Shown: positions 44,470 through 52,222 of the stretch, piece after piece
How positions within the stretch are numbered: position 1 is the first letter of the stretch
Layout of the letters: each line of letters starts with the position of its first letter
Source of the DNA: Pseudomonas sp. FP1742
GTDB taxonomy: Bacteria > Pseudomonadota > Gammaproteobacteria > Pseudomonadales > Pseudomonadaceae
Assembly (NCBI RefSeq): GCF_030687145.1
Contig: NZ_CP117460.1
Span: forward strand, 186,001 to 250,000
Direction of reading: 5' to 3'
DNA length: 64,000 nucleotides
Notes under the pieces: generated by a model
Seen by the model: the letters and a program-made list of their open reading frames with translations, nothing else
Told to the model about the DNA's origin: nothing
Databases searched by the model: none
Program-made: the position numbers and the translations under genes

Positions 44470-45234
44470 ATGGAAGAGCTCGCATTGTTCAAACGGCATG
44501 TGCATGAAATCCACAATGCCGCCGGCATCGTGATCGCCAAACAGCAGCTTACAAAGGCGGTATGGCCCGATCTCATAACGAGCGACGCTGGAGATGAAGG
44601 TATAAAGTTGGAGTTTTCTCAGCCAGCGATCATTTGGAATGCTCCCCTTAGAGCGTCCTCAAGTGCTTTGGCCAAGCGCGCGATCGTGATGGATGGCTGC
44701 TTTTATTTCAAAGATGGTACTTTTGACAAAGGAGGTGCATCTCTTGAAGTCTACAGCGCGTCCCGCTCTTCAGAGGGGTACAAGCTCGAGCTCCTTGAAG
44801 CGATGCACTTCGACATCGAACCTCATGCTCAGCAGTCTCCATTTCATCCAATGTTTCATGTCCAGTTCGGAAAAAACCACCGCTGGGATCTTGGTGCGCT
44901 CCAAGGTCGAGTTGCCGAACTAACAAGACTAGATGTTTCAAAGGTTGCGATAAATAGGGATATGGACATGCCTACCCGAGACGTTCGCATACCGACTCCT
45001 CAGATGGATTATCTATCGATGCTAGTGATGGTTGTCGCGGATTATTTCTGCGAGAAAAACAGCACTCACGAGGTAAAGTCTGGGTTCAAAAGACTTCTGC
45101 AGAAGGTCATGGACTCAAGGAACGAAGCACGAGTTGGAAGGCAGTCGATTCGTTTGGAGCAACGCTGGGCGAATGCCGGGCAAAACACCCCTCCTTTCTC
45201 CGCCGCCCATTGGTATCAAGAGAGCTGTAGGTAA
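44470..45234 (+). CDS. unknown protein, fourth gene of the methyltransferase-GHKL module
   Basis: The product has 254 residues and no recognised family. A mixed alpha/beta N-terminal half (IIWNAPLRASSSALAKRAIVMDGCFYFKDG) is followed by RWDLGALQGRVAELTRLDVSKVAINRDMDMPTRDVRIP and a helical end. It starts 5 bases after the receiver-domain gene, so it is certainly in the same operon. It is conceivably the effector or an adaptor; I see no nuclease motif. Confidence 0.6.
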   Translation: MEELALFKRHVHEIHNAAGIVIAKQQLTKAVWPDLITSDAGDEGIKLEFSQPAIIWNAPLRASSSALAKRAIVMDGCFYFKDGTFDKGGASLEVYSASRSSEGYKLELLEAMHFDIEPHAQQSPFHPMFHVQFGKNHRWDLGALQGRVAELTRLDVSKVAINRDMDMPTRDVRIPTPQMDYLSMLVMVVADYFCEKNSTHEVKSGFKRLLQKVMDSRNEARVGRQSIRLEQRWANAGQNTPPFSAAHWYQESCR

Positions 45235-45434
45235 CTACGGCATTCATTGTCTGACTGGGTCAGTAACCTGCATCCGAGTTGCAGAGACGATAACGAAGTC
45301 AAAGCAAGGATTAAACTCCCCTTCATTTGGATGGGCCCGCTATTGAACTTCTAGCTGCCCCTGTGACGTGCGTTGATCGGCATCCAGTCCTTGCACGGCG
45401 TCGGTGCGGAAGCTTGGCGGGCTTCCGCTTGGCG

Positions 45435-45623
45435 TTATATTCGCTTTTTTAACTTATTTTCTATAAGCCCTATTTCTGCCTCGATTGCATTGATGGTGAA
45501 CTTTTGCATCGCTGTGCTTTTTCCGTTTTTGGTATCCACGATCTTGAGCAGGGCGGTCAGGTGAGCTTTTCTCGATTTAAGCGTTTCGGATATGGATGAG
45601 CTGTTTTGTGTCGCTGCGTTCAT
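45435..45623 (-). CDS. small hypothetical protein, 62 aa
   Basis: MNAATQNSSSISETLKSRKA begins a Lys/Glu-rich helical protein ending IGLIENKLKKRI. Follows the coiled-coil gene on the minus strand, separated by a hairpin. AGGAT lies upstream of ATG 45623. Function unknown. Confidence 0.5.
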   Translation of the reverse strand: MNAATQNSSSISETLKSRKAHLTALLKIVDTKNGKSTAMQKFTINAIEAEIGLIENKLKKRI

Positions 45624-45646
45624 GGCTTCGATCCTTGGAGTGATTT

Positions 45647-45672
45647 AAACAGCCCGCGAAAGCAGGCTGTTT
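45647..45672 (-). terminator. hairpin, possible attenuator
   Basis: AAACAGCC / GGCTGTTT stem with a 10-base loop between the 280-aa and 62-aa genes. On the minus strand it ends TTTAAAT. Confidence 0.6.
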
Positions 45673-45687
45673 CAGGGGAGTCGGTAG

Positions 45688-46530
45688 TTACATCGAGAGC
45701 AGATCGCGCGTGCAATGCTTGCTCCCACGGTCTGCCAAGTCGCGCCATTTCCAACTGCCAAAGTCTCCACCCTGTTCGGGAATGTCGAGCTTGAGCAACG
45801 ACATTGGGTCGCGGCCGATCAGTCGAGCGGCGGCATAGAGTTTACCCCCTGCATCGAGCAGCGCCTGAGCGGCTTCATTCCACTTTTCTTGTAGGGCGTC
45901 GTGGGCGAGCTGTAAGGCTTTTCGCTCGATTTTCTGGTGTTCCTCCTGAGCCTCGGCGATATGATGGTCGACGGTGGCCAACTCCTGCTCCAGGGCTGTG
46001 ATAATCAGTTGCTGACGGCGATGCTGTTCCGTGGCAGTAGTGAGATTTTTCGCAGCTTTCTGAGCGTCGCTGCTAGCAACTTTTTCGCCTTCTACGTCGC
46101 CCCACGCCACGGCTTGTGCGTAAGCGGTGGCCGCCAGGGTCTCAGCCTGCCGTGCACTCGCTATCTCTTCTTGAGACAGCTTGCGAACTTCCTCCAAGCG
46201 AGTGCTGAGGCTTTCCCGTTTTGCATTGAGTTCGAGCTCATCCGCCACCCAATTTGCCATGTCGGCAATGTAGCCCGCCATCAAGCTTTCTCGATTGGCC
46301 AGCGTCTCTAGGCGATTAAGTTTTTGATCCAACATGTGAATCTCAAGCTTGATTGAATCGATCCTTCGTTTGCGATCGCTGGAGTTGAACTCGACCGCGC
46401 TTTCTTGGCCAGAGTTGATGACGTCTTCGCTGTCAAGCGAAGCCTTAAGGGATGGAAGCACCGTGTTGATGGCTTCCATTTCAATGACCAATTTGGCGCG
46501 AGCGTCTTTCAATTGCTGAATGCTGTTCAT
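45688..46530 (-). CDS. coiled-coil hypothetical protein, 280 aa
   Basis: From ATG 46530. Long heptad-like helices (LDQKLNRLETLANRESLMAGYIADMANW, then a second coil) and a C-terminal basic, Trp-containing segment. I recognise no family. Downstream of the primase gene on the same strand, so probably part of the satellite's early operon. It may be structural or bind DNA. Confidence 0.6.
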   Translation of the reverse strand: MNSIQQLKDARAKLVIEMEAINTVLPSLKASLDSEDVINSGQESAVEFNSSDRKRRIDSIKLEIHMLDQKLNRLETLANRESLMAGYIADMANWVADELELNAKRESLSTRLEEVRKLSQEEIASARQAETLAATAYAQAVAWGDVEGEKVASSDAQKAAKNLTTATEQHRRQQLIITALEQELATVDHHIAEAQEEHQKIERKALQLAHDALQEKWNEAAQALLDAGGKLYAAARLIGRDPMSLLKLDIPEQGGDFGSWKWRDLADRGSKHCTRDLLSM

Positions 46531-46622
46531 GTGTTTGGTCCTGTGCAATATGTATGTGGGTTCAATGAGTGGCTGGCGAGGCCGGAATCGGGCCGGCTCT
46601 ACCTCTGTCAGTAGGCTGGCCA

Positions 46623-49517
46623 CTAGGCGGCCTGTGCCTCGCTCTCATCCGCTACCGGTACGGTCTTCACTACATAGCAACGCTGGGTGCCCATCCCTGG
46701 TAAGCGGACGGAGCAGGAGGCTTTGCCGTTGGGACCCGGCTCAAGGACGCCACGGCGAATCAGCTCCTTGTTCACTGCATTGATGTTCATGCCTTTGAAC
46801 ACTTCGGAGCGCCATGACTCGGGCAGCACGTAGTAGGTGTTGGTGGTGTGCAATGCGTCGCCCAAGCCGTGCTCCAGCGTCTTGCGGAAGCCCAAGCGGT
46901 CGATGGTGCGGGGGCCGTGTTCATCGACCTTCGCGGCCGCCGACTCCCAGCGGGTGAAGCGGCTTTCGCCGAAGCGCTCGATGACTTGGCGCAGCCGTGC
47001 CAGGATCGCATCACCTTCAAGATTTCCGGCGCCCCCGCGTTCGTTGAGCCAGGCGCTGAGGCAAACTCGGGCGGCGGTGGTGGCTGTGCCATCGGGCCAG
47101 CCCGTTATGCCCATTGCGGTGGCCAGCTCGCCGGCAGCTGCAGCCAGACCAAAGCGAGTGGCGGCACGGTGCGCTTGGCCGCTAGCCGAGGCAGGCAGTG
47201 CTTTGGTGATGAACCTCTCCAAGGTGTGGCGCAAGATGGCCGACCAACCGTGCAGCTTGCCTGGTTCACAGAGAGCCGACAGGAGCGCGGTGAGCGGTGT
47301 GCCGTAGTACTTGGCTACCCGTGCCTTGAGTGCATCGGAGAGGGCCGCCGCATCATCAAAACCGTTCAGCACGTCGAACATGCCTAGGCCTTTACTGGCG
47401 TCCGCTGGCACGGCGAGCATGCGCACTTCCATGCCGGCTTTCAGCTCTTTGTTGGCTTCGGCCATGTGCTGCGCCAAGGTCTTCTCTCCGGTCGAGAGAA
47501 ACAGCACGCGCCACTCCTGCACCTGTCGGCCTGCTTGTCCTCGATCATTGGCGCGAGCCTTGCCGGTGCCGTTACCGAGCATGTACACCGTTTCGCCAAT
47601 GATGCGCGGGTCGCACATGCCGATTTCATCCAGCACCAAGAGCCCGTCCGAATGCGCGGCGGCGATGGATTCTAAAGCGTTATCCGTAGAGCGCCAGGAG
47701 CGCACCAGACGCGGCCCGCCGTAGATCGAAGCGGCCACTTGCAGGTGCGTGGTCTTGCCACCTGAGCTGTCGCCATAGAGGTGAAAACCGCCCGACTCGT
47801 GGCCGAGTAGGTGCAGCAGTGGACCGGCAAACGCCACGCTGGCCACAAACGCCAAGCGGTGGTTGCCGATGCACAAGGCTCCGATTTGCTCTTGCCATTG
47901 CTCCAAGGTGCCGGCTTCGCTGATCGGCGGCAGCTGCGCGCCGGCCTCATAAAAGTGCAGGTGTTCGGCGTGTGAACCGACCTGCTGTTCGGGCAGCAAG
48001 AAGGCGCTGTCGTGCCAACCCAAACGGGTGACCAGTCGAGCGCGCTGGGCGCTGTCGAAGCCGCCAAGGTAACTCTGCAGATCGTTGCGGGCATTGCGAC
48101 CTGAGCGACTGCCGGCGAGACGCAAACCCATGTCGACGAGCGGGCCGAGCACGTCCTTGCCGAAGTCTCCGGTCATGGTTCGCGCCGGGATGTTCCAGCG
48201 CTTTTTCGCCCCGTCCGGGTCGTCGAACTCGACCAGCAGACCCCAGTTGTGACCCTGCGCATCTCGGGTGCGCGCTAGGATCTCCAGTGGCGAGCACACT
48301 GGACGTGCCTCGCCATCGTCACCGGAATAAAACACGCCTTCGGGCGTCAGGCGGAAGCCGCCGGGCAACAGATCGTTTTTGGGTTTCGCGGCGCGCTTGG
48401 TCGCCGGCTTAGTCTTGGCTTCGGGTGGTTCGGCCGGTGCTTTCTCCGGCTCGACGCCAAACAATTCACCGCTGCGTTCCAGCTCGGCGACGTGCGCCGC
48501 CGTCCAACCTTTGGCCTGTGCATCGGCTGCGTCGTCGCCGTCATCCCATTGACCACCTTTGGCGAAGGTCGGTTGGTCACTTTTGAAGGTGGGCTTGCGT
48601 TTGAAGACGTCTAGGGCGATCACGCGAACCGACGCGGCGCCGATCTGTTGCAGTTGTTCGGCTACGGCGCTCATGCAGCTTTTGCCGCTGGCGTCGTTGT
48701 CGGGCCACAACACCACTGTCCGACCTATGATCGGTGTGAGGTCGGCTTTGTGCCAGGAGTTCGAGCCATTCGGCCAGCACGTGGCCACGTAGCTGGGCAG
48801 CAGCTCCGCTGCGGCGTCGGCGGCCTTTTCGCCTTCGCACAGAATGACCGGAGCCTCTGTGCGTTGTGTCAGTTCATCCAAGCGCAGCAGAGGACGTGGC
48901 TCAGGCAGACCTTGCCAACGCCATTGCTGCGTTTGACCGTCGGTACGCTGGCACCAGGTCAAGGGGGCAAACACCTTACGCGGTTTGCCGTCTTCGTCCG
49001 GGCTCAAATCGAAGCGATAGAGCGCCATGACCGGCTGGCCTTGAGCGTCGCGGTAAATCCAGATATTGGACGGCGTTCCGTGTTGCCGGTGTTTGGTCGG
49101 GCACTTGTTCATGGCCTCGGCCGGGATCGGCTGGATGGCGAGCCATTCCGGTGTTTTGCTTTTGCTGGGGCTCGGCTTCGATTGGTCCGTCCTTGCGGTA
49201 ATGTGCAGCAGATCTGCCAGCTTGTTGCAGGCTCCGACGTCGGTGCCACCATCCAGATAGCGCACCAGATCGATCAGGTCGCCGCCCTTGTCGCCGGTGG
49301 CAAAATCAGCCCAAGTGCCTTTGCTCAAATTGACCTTGAGGGAGCCGGCCCGCATGTCGGCGCGTGTTGGATTGGGAGCTGTGTATTCCTTGCCGCCGTC
49401 GATGCGTTTGCCGTTCGGTAGCCAGTGAGACAAGACGCGATCAATGTCCTTCAGAGAGGCGGCTTTTACGTCGGCGAAGCTCGGACGTTTCGCAGTGCTG
49501 TTCGGGCGTTGGCTCAT
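46623..49517 (-). CDS. P4-like primase-helicase (TOPRIM + DUF927)
   Basis: The product has 964 residues. The N-terminal region has GSLKVNLSKGTWADFATGDKGGDLIDLVRYL, typical of P4-type primases. A TOPRIM domain follows (PVILCEGEKAADAAAE, about residue 220; VVLWPDNDASG). The C-terminal half is a DUF927 helicase with Walker A YGDSSGGKTT (about residue 580) and Walker B LLVLDEIG. It would unwind and prime the satellite's replication origin, most likely at the GGTGTWACA iterons. Start ATG 49517 overlaps the DUF3077 stop. Confidence 0.88.
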   Translation of the reverse strand: MSQRPNSTAKRPSFADVKAASLKDIDRVLSHWLPNGKRIDGGKEYTAPNPTRADMRAGSLKVNLSKGTWADFATGDKGGDLIDLVRYLDGGTDVGACNKLADLLHITARTDQSKPSPSKSKTPEWLAIQPIPAEAMNKCPTKHRQHGTPSNIWIYRDAQGQPVMALYRFDLSPDEDGKPRKVFAPLTWCQRTDGQTQQWRWQGLPEPRPLLRLDELTQRTEAPVILCEGEKAADAAAELLPSYVATCWPNGSNSWHKADLTPIIGRTVVLWPDNDASGKSCMSAVAEQLQQIGAASVRVIALDVFKRKPTFKSDQPTFAKGGQWDDGDDAADAQAKGWTAAHVAELERSGELFGVEPEKAPAEPPEAKTKPATKRAAKPKNDLLPGGFRLTPEGVFYSGDDGEARPVCSPLEILARTRDAQGHNWGLLVEFDDPDGAKKRWNIPARTMTGDFGKDVLGPLVDMGLRLAGSRSGRNARNDLQSYLGGFDSAQRARLVTRLGWHDSAFLLPEQQVGSHAEHLHFYEAGAQLPPISEAGTLEQWQEQIGALCIGNHRLAFVASVAFAGPLLHLLGHESGGFHLYGDSSGGKTTHLQVAASIYGGPRLVRSWRSTDNALESIAAAHSDGLLVLDEIGMCDPRIIGETVYMLGNGTGKARANDRGQAGRQVQEWRVLFLSTGEKTLAQHMAEANKELKAGMEVRMLAVPADASKGLGMFDVLNGFDDAAALSDALKARVAKYYGTPLTALLSALCEPGKLHGWSAILRHTLERFITKALPASASGQAHRAATRFGLAAAAGELATAMGITGWPDGTATTAARVCLSAWLNERGGAGNLEGDAILARLRQVIERFGESRFTRWESAAAKVDEHGPRTIDRLGFRKTLEHGLGDALHTTNTYYVLPESWRSEVFKGMNINAVNKELIRRGVLEPGPNGKASCSVRLPGMGTQRCYVVKTVPVADESEAQAA

Positions 49518-49786
49518 GCGTTGGCCCTCGGCAGAAACAGCGCGTCATTGATGTCGTCGATCAGGGCTTTGGCCATTTCACCGAGGTACAGGGCTGGCCA
49601 ACTGAAACGCTCGCCTTGGTCGCTCATGGCGGCGTCGAAAGTGAGCTGGTTGGCGTGATGCTGTAGCAGTGACACCATCTCCAAAGCATCCTCTACCGGA
49701 ATGCCGGCATTAACCCGAAACAGCTTCAAATCGGTGGCGTTGACGCGGGAAAAGGTGGCATGGCCCAGTGTGGTTGACGAGGTCAT
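49514..49786 (-). CDS. DUF3077 family protein (satellite 2)
   Basis: The product has 90 residues, with LKLFRVNAGIPVEDALEMVSLLQHHAN...WPALYLGEMAKALIDDIND. Paralogue of the protein at 26023-26316. Overlaps both neighbours by 4 bases in a strictly coupled operon (52 aa, 94 aa, DUF3077, primase). Function unknown. Confidence 0.8.
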   Translation of the reverse strand: MTSSTTLGHATFSRVNATDLKLFRVNAGIPVEDALEMVSLLQHHANQLTFDAAMSDQGERFSWPALYLGEMAKALIDDINDALFLPRANA

Positions 49787-50067
49787 AGCGCACCGCCTTT
49801 CTGCGCCGCAGGAATCGAGGTGATGTCGCCGTGCAAGGCGAGTGTCTTGATCAGGCCGAGGGTGCCGCGCACGTCCCAAAGGACGGCGGCAATGACGTGG
49901 TTGGCAAGACGCGGCGACTCGCTGTCGAAGTGATCTTCAAGTAGTGTCAGCACAGAGTCGGCGCGGTCAATGGCGCAGGTGATGGCGTCGATGGGTACAC
50001 CGGCTTCGGCGGTCGCAGTGACGCACAGCAGATCTTCGGGCAGGGCGAAACTCAGGGGGCTGTTCAT
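49783..50067 (-). CDS. hypothetical protein, 94 aa
   Basis: MNSPLSFALPEDLLCVTATA begins a helical protein whose pattern (AGVPIDAITCAIDRADSVLTLLEDHF) is reminiscent of DUF3077 but too divergent to assign. ATG 50067 overlaps the stop of the 52-aa ORF and its stop overlaps the DUF3077 start. Confidence 0.65.
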   Translation of the reverse strand: MNSPLSFALPEDLLCVTATAEAGVPIDAITCAIDRADSVLTLLEDHFDSESPRLANHVIAAVLWDVRGTLGLIKTLALHGDITSIPAAQKGGAL

Positions 50068-50222
50068 TGGGCACCGCCTGCGGTTTCGAGTTCGCGGGCT
50101 TTGGCCATGTGTGCGTTGTAGCGGCTGAGGCGTGTTGTGAGACTGGAGTTGGCGTGTAAAGCGGCGAGAGCCATTGCACGGTGTGCAGCGGCGCGAATTT
50201 TGGACGGATTGAGGGTGTGCAT
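50064..50222 (-). CDS. small leader ORF, 52 aa (satellite 2)
   Basis: ATG 50222 with AAGGAG 9 bases upstream; MHTLNPSKIRAAAHRAMALA and so on, basic and helical. It aligns at its start with the 42-aa ORF at 26428. The ribosome site is inside the seqC segment that can pair with the CI-like RNA. First gene of the satellite's early operon. Function unknown. Confidence 0.6.
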   Translation of the reverse strand: MHTLNPSKIRAAAHRAMALAALHANSSLTTRLSRYNAHMAKARELETAGGAQ

Positions 50223-50231
50223 AGGTGGAGC

Positions 50232-50240
50232 TCCTTCTTA
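50232..50240 (-). promoter_or_regulatory. seqC-like target of the CI-like RNA, satellite 2
   Basis: Minus strand TAAGAAGGA is exactly complementary to TCCTTCTTA of the seqB loop (50310-50319) and contains part of the Shine-Dalgarno. A second complementary segment, seqA (TTAAGAAGG, 50416-50424), lies upstream in the transcript. Confidence 0.7.
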
Positions 50241-50280
50241 AGTAGGAACTGCCACGATTCGTCGCCAAACGAATTGGGGT

Positions 50281-50355
50281 GGCAGCTGTGCGCAGGTTGG
50301 CGAACCGGGTAAGAAGGAACCCGGCAGACCCGAAGGTCTCCCACGCACAGCCGCC
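50281..50355 (-). ncRNA. P4 CI-like immunity RNA, copy 2
   Basis: A 75-nt core with the same 16-bp closing stem as copy 1, a hairpin AGACC-UUCG-GGUCU and a CCGGGU/ACCCGG hairpin whose loop UCCUUCUU is seqB. Against copy 1, the UUCG stem changes C-G to G-C and G-C to A-U. SeqB changes completely, yet seqA and seqC change with it. These compensatory differences argue for selection on RNA pairing. It lies just upstream of the replication operon, as cI does in phage P4. Confidence 0.75.
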
Positions 50356-50376
50356 ATAAAGCAGGAATGCGGGCAC

Positions 50377-50408
50377 AAAAAAAGCGCCTGCAATCGAGAT
50401 GGGGGCGC
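50377..50408 (-). terminator. leader terminator, satellite 2
   Basis: Minus strand GCGCCCCCATCTCGATTGCAGGCGC followed by seven T, between seqA and the CI-like RNA. Conserved in copy 1. Confidence 0.72.
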
Positions 50409-50469
50409 CTGTGCGCCTTCTTAAACTCGGGTCGCCAAACCCGGTCGCTGATTTTGCAGCGACGGCCAG

Positions 50470-50498
50470 AGAGTAACGTCCCATTTTCGAAAGTGCAA
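50470..50498 (-). promoter_or_regulatory. leader promoter, satellite 2
   Basis: -35 TTGCAC (50498-50493), 17-base spacer, -10 TACTCT (50475-50470). A GTCGCTG/CAGCGAC hairpin follows. The same spacing and downstream hairpin as copy 1. Confidence 0.62.
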
Positions 50499-50566
50499 CC
50501 GTGTGGATGGCTTGTATATTTTTCAAGCGCGGCATAAATTGTTCGGGCATGTAGATTTACCTCAGC

Positions 50567-50596
50567 GCCTCCGGATCGCCCCCGGAGGCGTTTTCA
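50567..50596. terminator. hairpin downstream of the 101-aa gene
   Basis: GCCTCCGG / CCGGAGGC stem, followed on the plus strand by GTTTTCATTTC. It separates the regulator operon from the leader promoter. Confidence 0.65.
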
Positions 50597-50598
50597 TT

Positions 50599-50904
50599 TC
50601 AGGCATGAACTTCCCAGCGCAGGGAAAGCAGGGGCAGGAAGTCTCCATCGATCATGGAGCGAGCATCTTCGTAGGCGGCCGCTTGCTGGCCTTCGTCGAC
50701 AATCACTGCATTGAATTTTTCGCTATGGATGGCTAGGGCGCACCAGGTTCCATCAGGCCACTTCAACACTCCCACGACGCGATTAAGGCGTTCGTGTTTG
50801 GTCCGGTAGCGCTCGAGGCGTTGCATGTAGGATGCCGATAGACCGATCTCGCGAAGGACTGAGAACGGCTTTAGCTCTGCCTTGTAGGCTATGTGTAGTC
50901 TCAT
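50599..50904 (-). CDS. hypothetical protein, 101 aa
   Basis: From ATG 50904, overlapping the AlpA stop. MRLHIAYKAELKPFSVLREI, then RTKHERLNRVVGVLKWPDGTWCALAIHSEKFNAVIVDEGQQAAAYEDA. No family recognised. Translationally coupled to the alpA-like gene, so perhaps part of the lysogeny/excision control set. Confidence 0.65.
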   Translation of the reverse strand: MRLHIAYKAELKPFSVLREIGLSASYMQRLERYRTKHERLNRVVGVLKWPDGTWCALAIHSEKFNAVIVDEGQQAAAYEDARSMIDGDFLPLLSLRWEVHA

Positions 50905-51254
50905 GCAGCAGCCTTGTCGCGAGCGGCAATACGTGCACGTGTCCAATTCAAGACTTCAGACAAAACCCAAGCAACTGGAGCTCCACGGGCATTGCTATCG
51001 GTAAGTTTTACGGGCTGTGGAAAGCCGCTTTCGGGCTGGCTCATGAGCTTGTAAACGGTGGCTCTGCCAATGCCAGTGATGGACATCACCATGGGAACGC
51101 GGATAAGCGTTGCAGCAGGATCGAAGTGTCCTAGCTCTAGATCGCGCGCCTGCATTGCTGAGGTCAAGGGCAACGCATTTTCTTGCAATGCATTGGCTGA
51201 AGGCAGTGCAGGAGCGAGCTTTAAAAGCTTTTGTGTTTGTTCGACTCTACTCAT
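50901..51254 (-). CDS. AlpA-family phage regulatory protein
   Basis: The product has 117 residues from ATG 51254. The C-terminal half has the AlpA HTH: LIRVPMVMSITGIGRATVYKLMSQPESGFPQPVKLTD...VAWVLSEVLNWTRARI. AlpA-type proteins activate integrase or act as excisionases in P4-like elements. Its start overlaps the stop of the upstream HTH gene (TGATG). Confidence 0.85.
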   Translation of the reverse strand: MSRVEQTQKLLKLAPALPSANALQENALPLTSAMQARDLELGHFDPAATLIRVPMVMSITGIGRATVYKLMSQPESGFPQPVKLTDSNARGAPVAWVLSEVLNWTRARIAARDKAAA

Positions 51255-51535
51255 CAAAGAGGCCCTCGCGCAGCATCGACAGCGGAGCACTTCCGACTTT
51301 CGAGCCATGCAAAAACATCCTCTGAGCGATAACGCACCCGAGAACCGAGTCTGAGGAAAGGCAGTGGGCTACGCCCGGAACAACGCCAGGCAGCGAGGGT
51401 TTTGTTGGAGAGTGCCAGCGCGGCGGCAACTTGGCTTGATGTCATCAAACCAAAAACGGGAGTAGAAATGGCGATATTTTGGAGCGCTGATTTTGCGGTT
51501 GTGTCGCGTTTTGAATCTTGGGCGGTGATAGTCAT
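51254..51535 (-). CDS. helix-turn-helix (MerR/excisionase-like) protein
   Basis: The product has 93 residues from ATG 51535 (AGGGG 7 bases upstream). The central HTH_17-type segment reads LMTSSQVAAALALSNKTLAAWRCSGRSPLPFLRLGSRVRYRSEDVFAWLESR. Such small proteins are excisionases or early-gene regulators. Coupled to the AlpA gene. Confidence 0.8.
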   Translation of the reverse strand: MTITAQDSKRDTTAKSALQNIAISTPVFGLMTSSQVAAALALSNKTLAAWRCSGRSPLPFLRLGSRVRYRSEDVFAWLESRKCSAVDAARGPL

Positions 51536-51679
51536 TGATGGTCCCCTGTGGTTGTGGAAGGTCACAGGGCCATCTATTTATGCGGTTTATTCGATAAAGG
51601 AAACGAGCAATATTTTGTTGTGCTGATCTTATCCACATAACATCTAGTTGGCAGTACGACGCCTACTAGACGCACCAGA

Positions 51680-51973
51680 TCACTCCGACGAACGGTCGTC
51701 ATCATTTGGGGTATCGTTCCAGCCTGGTGGATAGATCATTTTCCAATCGGCGCCTTCGATCCACTGCGCGAGGTCGTGAAGATAAACCACTCGCTGCGTC
51801 CGGCCACCCCAGTCCCCTTTCACTACGCGTAGCGTTATCTTCCCTTCTCGGATTTTGCGTAGAAGTTGTGGCATCCCCAGGTGGCTCGCGTAATGGCGTC
51901 TGACGATATCCAGCGGAATGCACACGCTACCGTATTTCTTTGTTAAGAATTCCAACGTCGGAAAATCAGTCAT
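51680..51973 (-). CDS. PrtN-like (pyocin activator family) regulator
   Basis: The product has 97 residues. FLTKKYGSVCIPLDIVRRHYASHLGMPQLLRKIREGKITLRVV...RVVYLHDLAQWIEGADW fits the PrtN family, whose founding member activates pyocin genes. In islands these are probably activators of element genes. Single gene between the HTH gene and iteron array B. Confidence 0.75.
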   Translation of the reverse strand: MTDFPTLEFLTKKYGSVCIPLDIVRRHYASHLGMPQLLRKIREGKITLRVVKGDWGGRTQRVVYLHDLAQWIEGADWKMIYPPGWNDTPNDDDRSSE

Positions 51974-52072
51974 TCAGGCTCCCCGTGCCCCATTTGGTTG
52001 TGGTTAAGCAGCGCGCATTTTCGGCAATTTCCCAGCGCTGGAGGCGCCAGCAGCATGCGATTGGCTCTGGTC

Positions 52073-52199
52073 ATGTGTTACACCCTTTCGTCCTGTTACA
52101 CCAATCTCCAGCATTAAGTTGAATGCGTGTTACGCAGGATAAATCCATATAAATCAATAAGATGATGCAATCTGTAACACGTGACACACCTGTTACACC
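52073..52199 (-). repeat. iteron array B (GGTGTWACA type)
   Basis: On the minus strand a tight 9-bp tandem GGTGTAACA, GGTGTGTCA, CGTGTTACA occupies 52199-52173. Further units lie at about 52128 and as ggtgtaacagg/ggtgtaacaca around 52076-52103, with an AT-rich stretch between. It faces array A at 39040 across the element, like the ori/crr pair of P4. Confidence 0.72.
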
Positions 52200-52222
52200 G
52201 ATATTTCGAGGGTGGCAAACTC

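Noticed and set aside
50223..50550. Open frames across the CI-like leader (YGGCAWETFGSAGF...), similar to ash-type phage ORFs
   Set aside because: The changes between the two leader copies follow RNA pairing. Length changes break the frame, so a structured RNA explains the conservation better than a protein.
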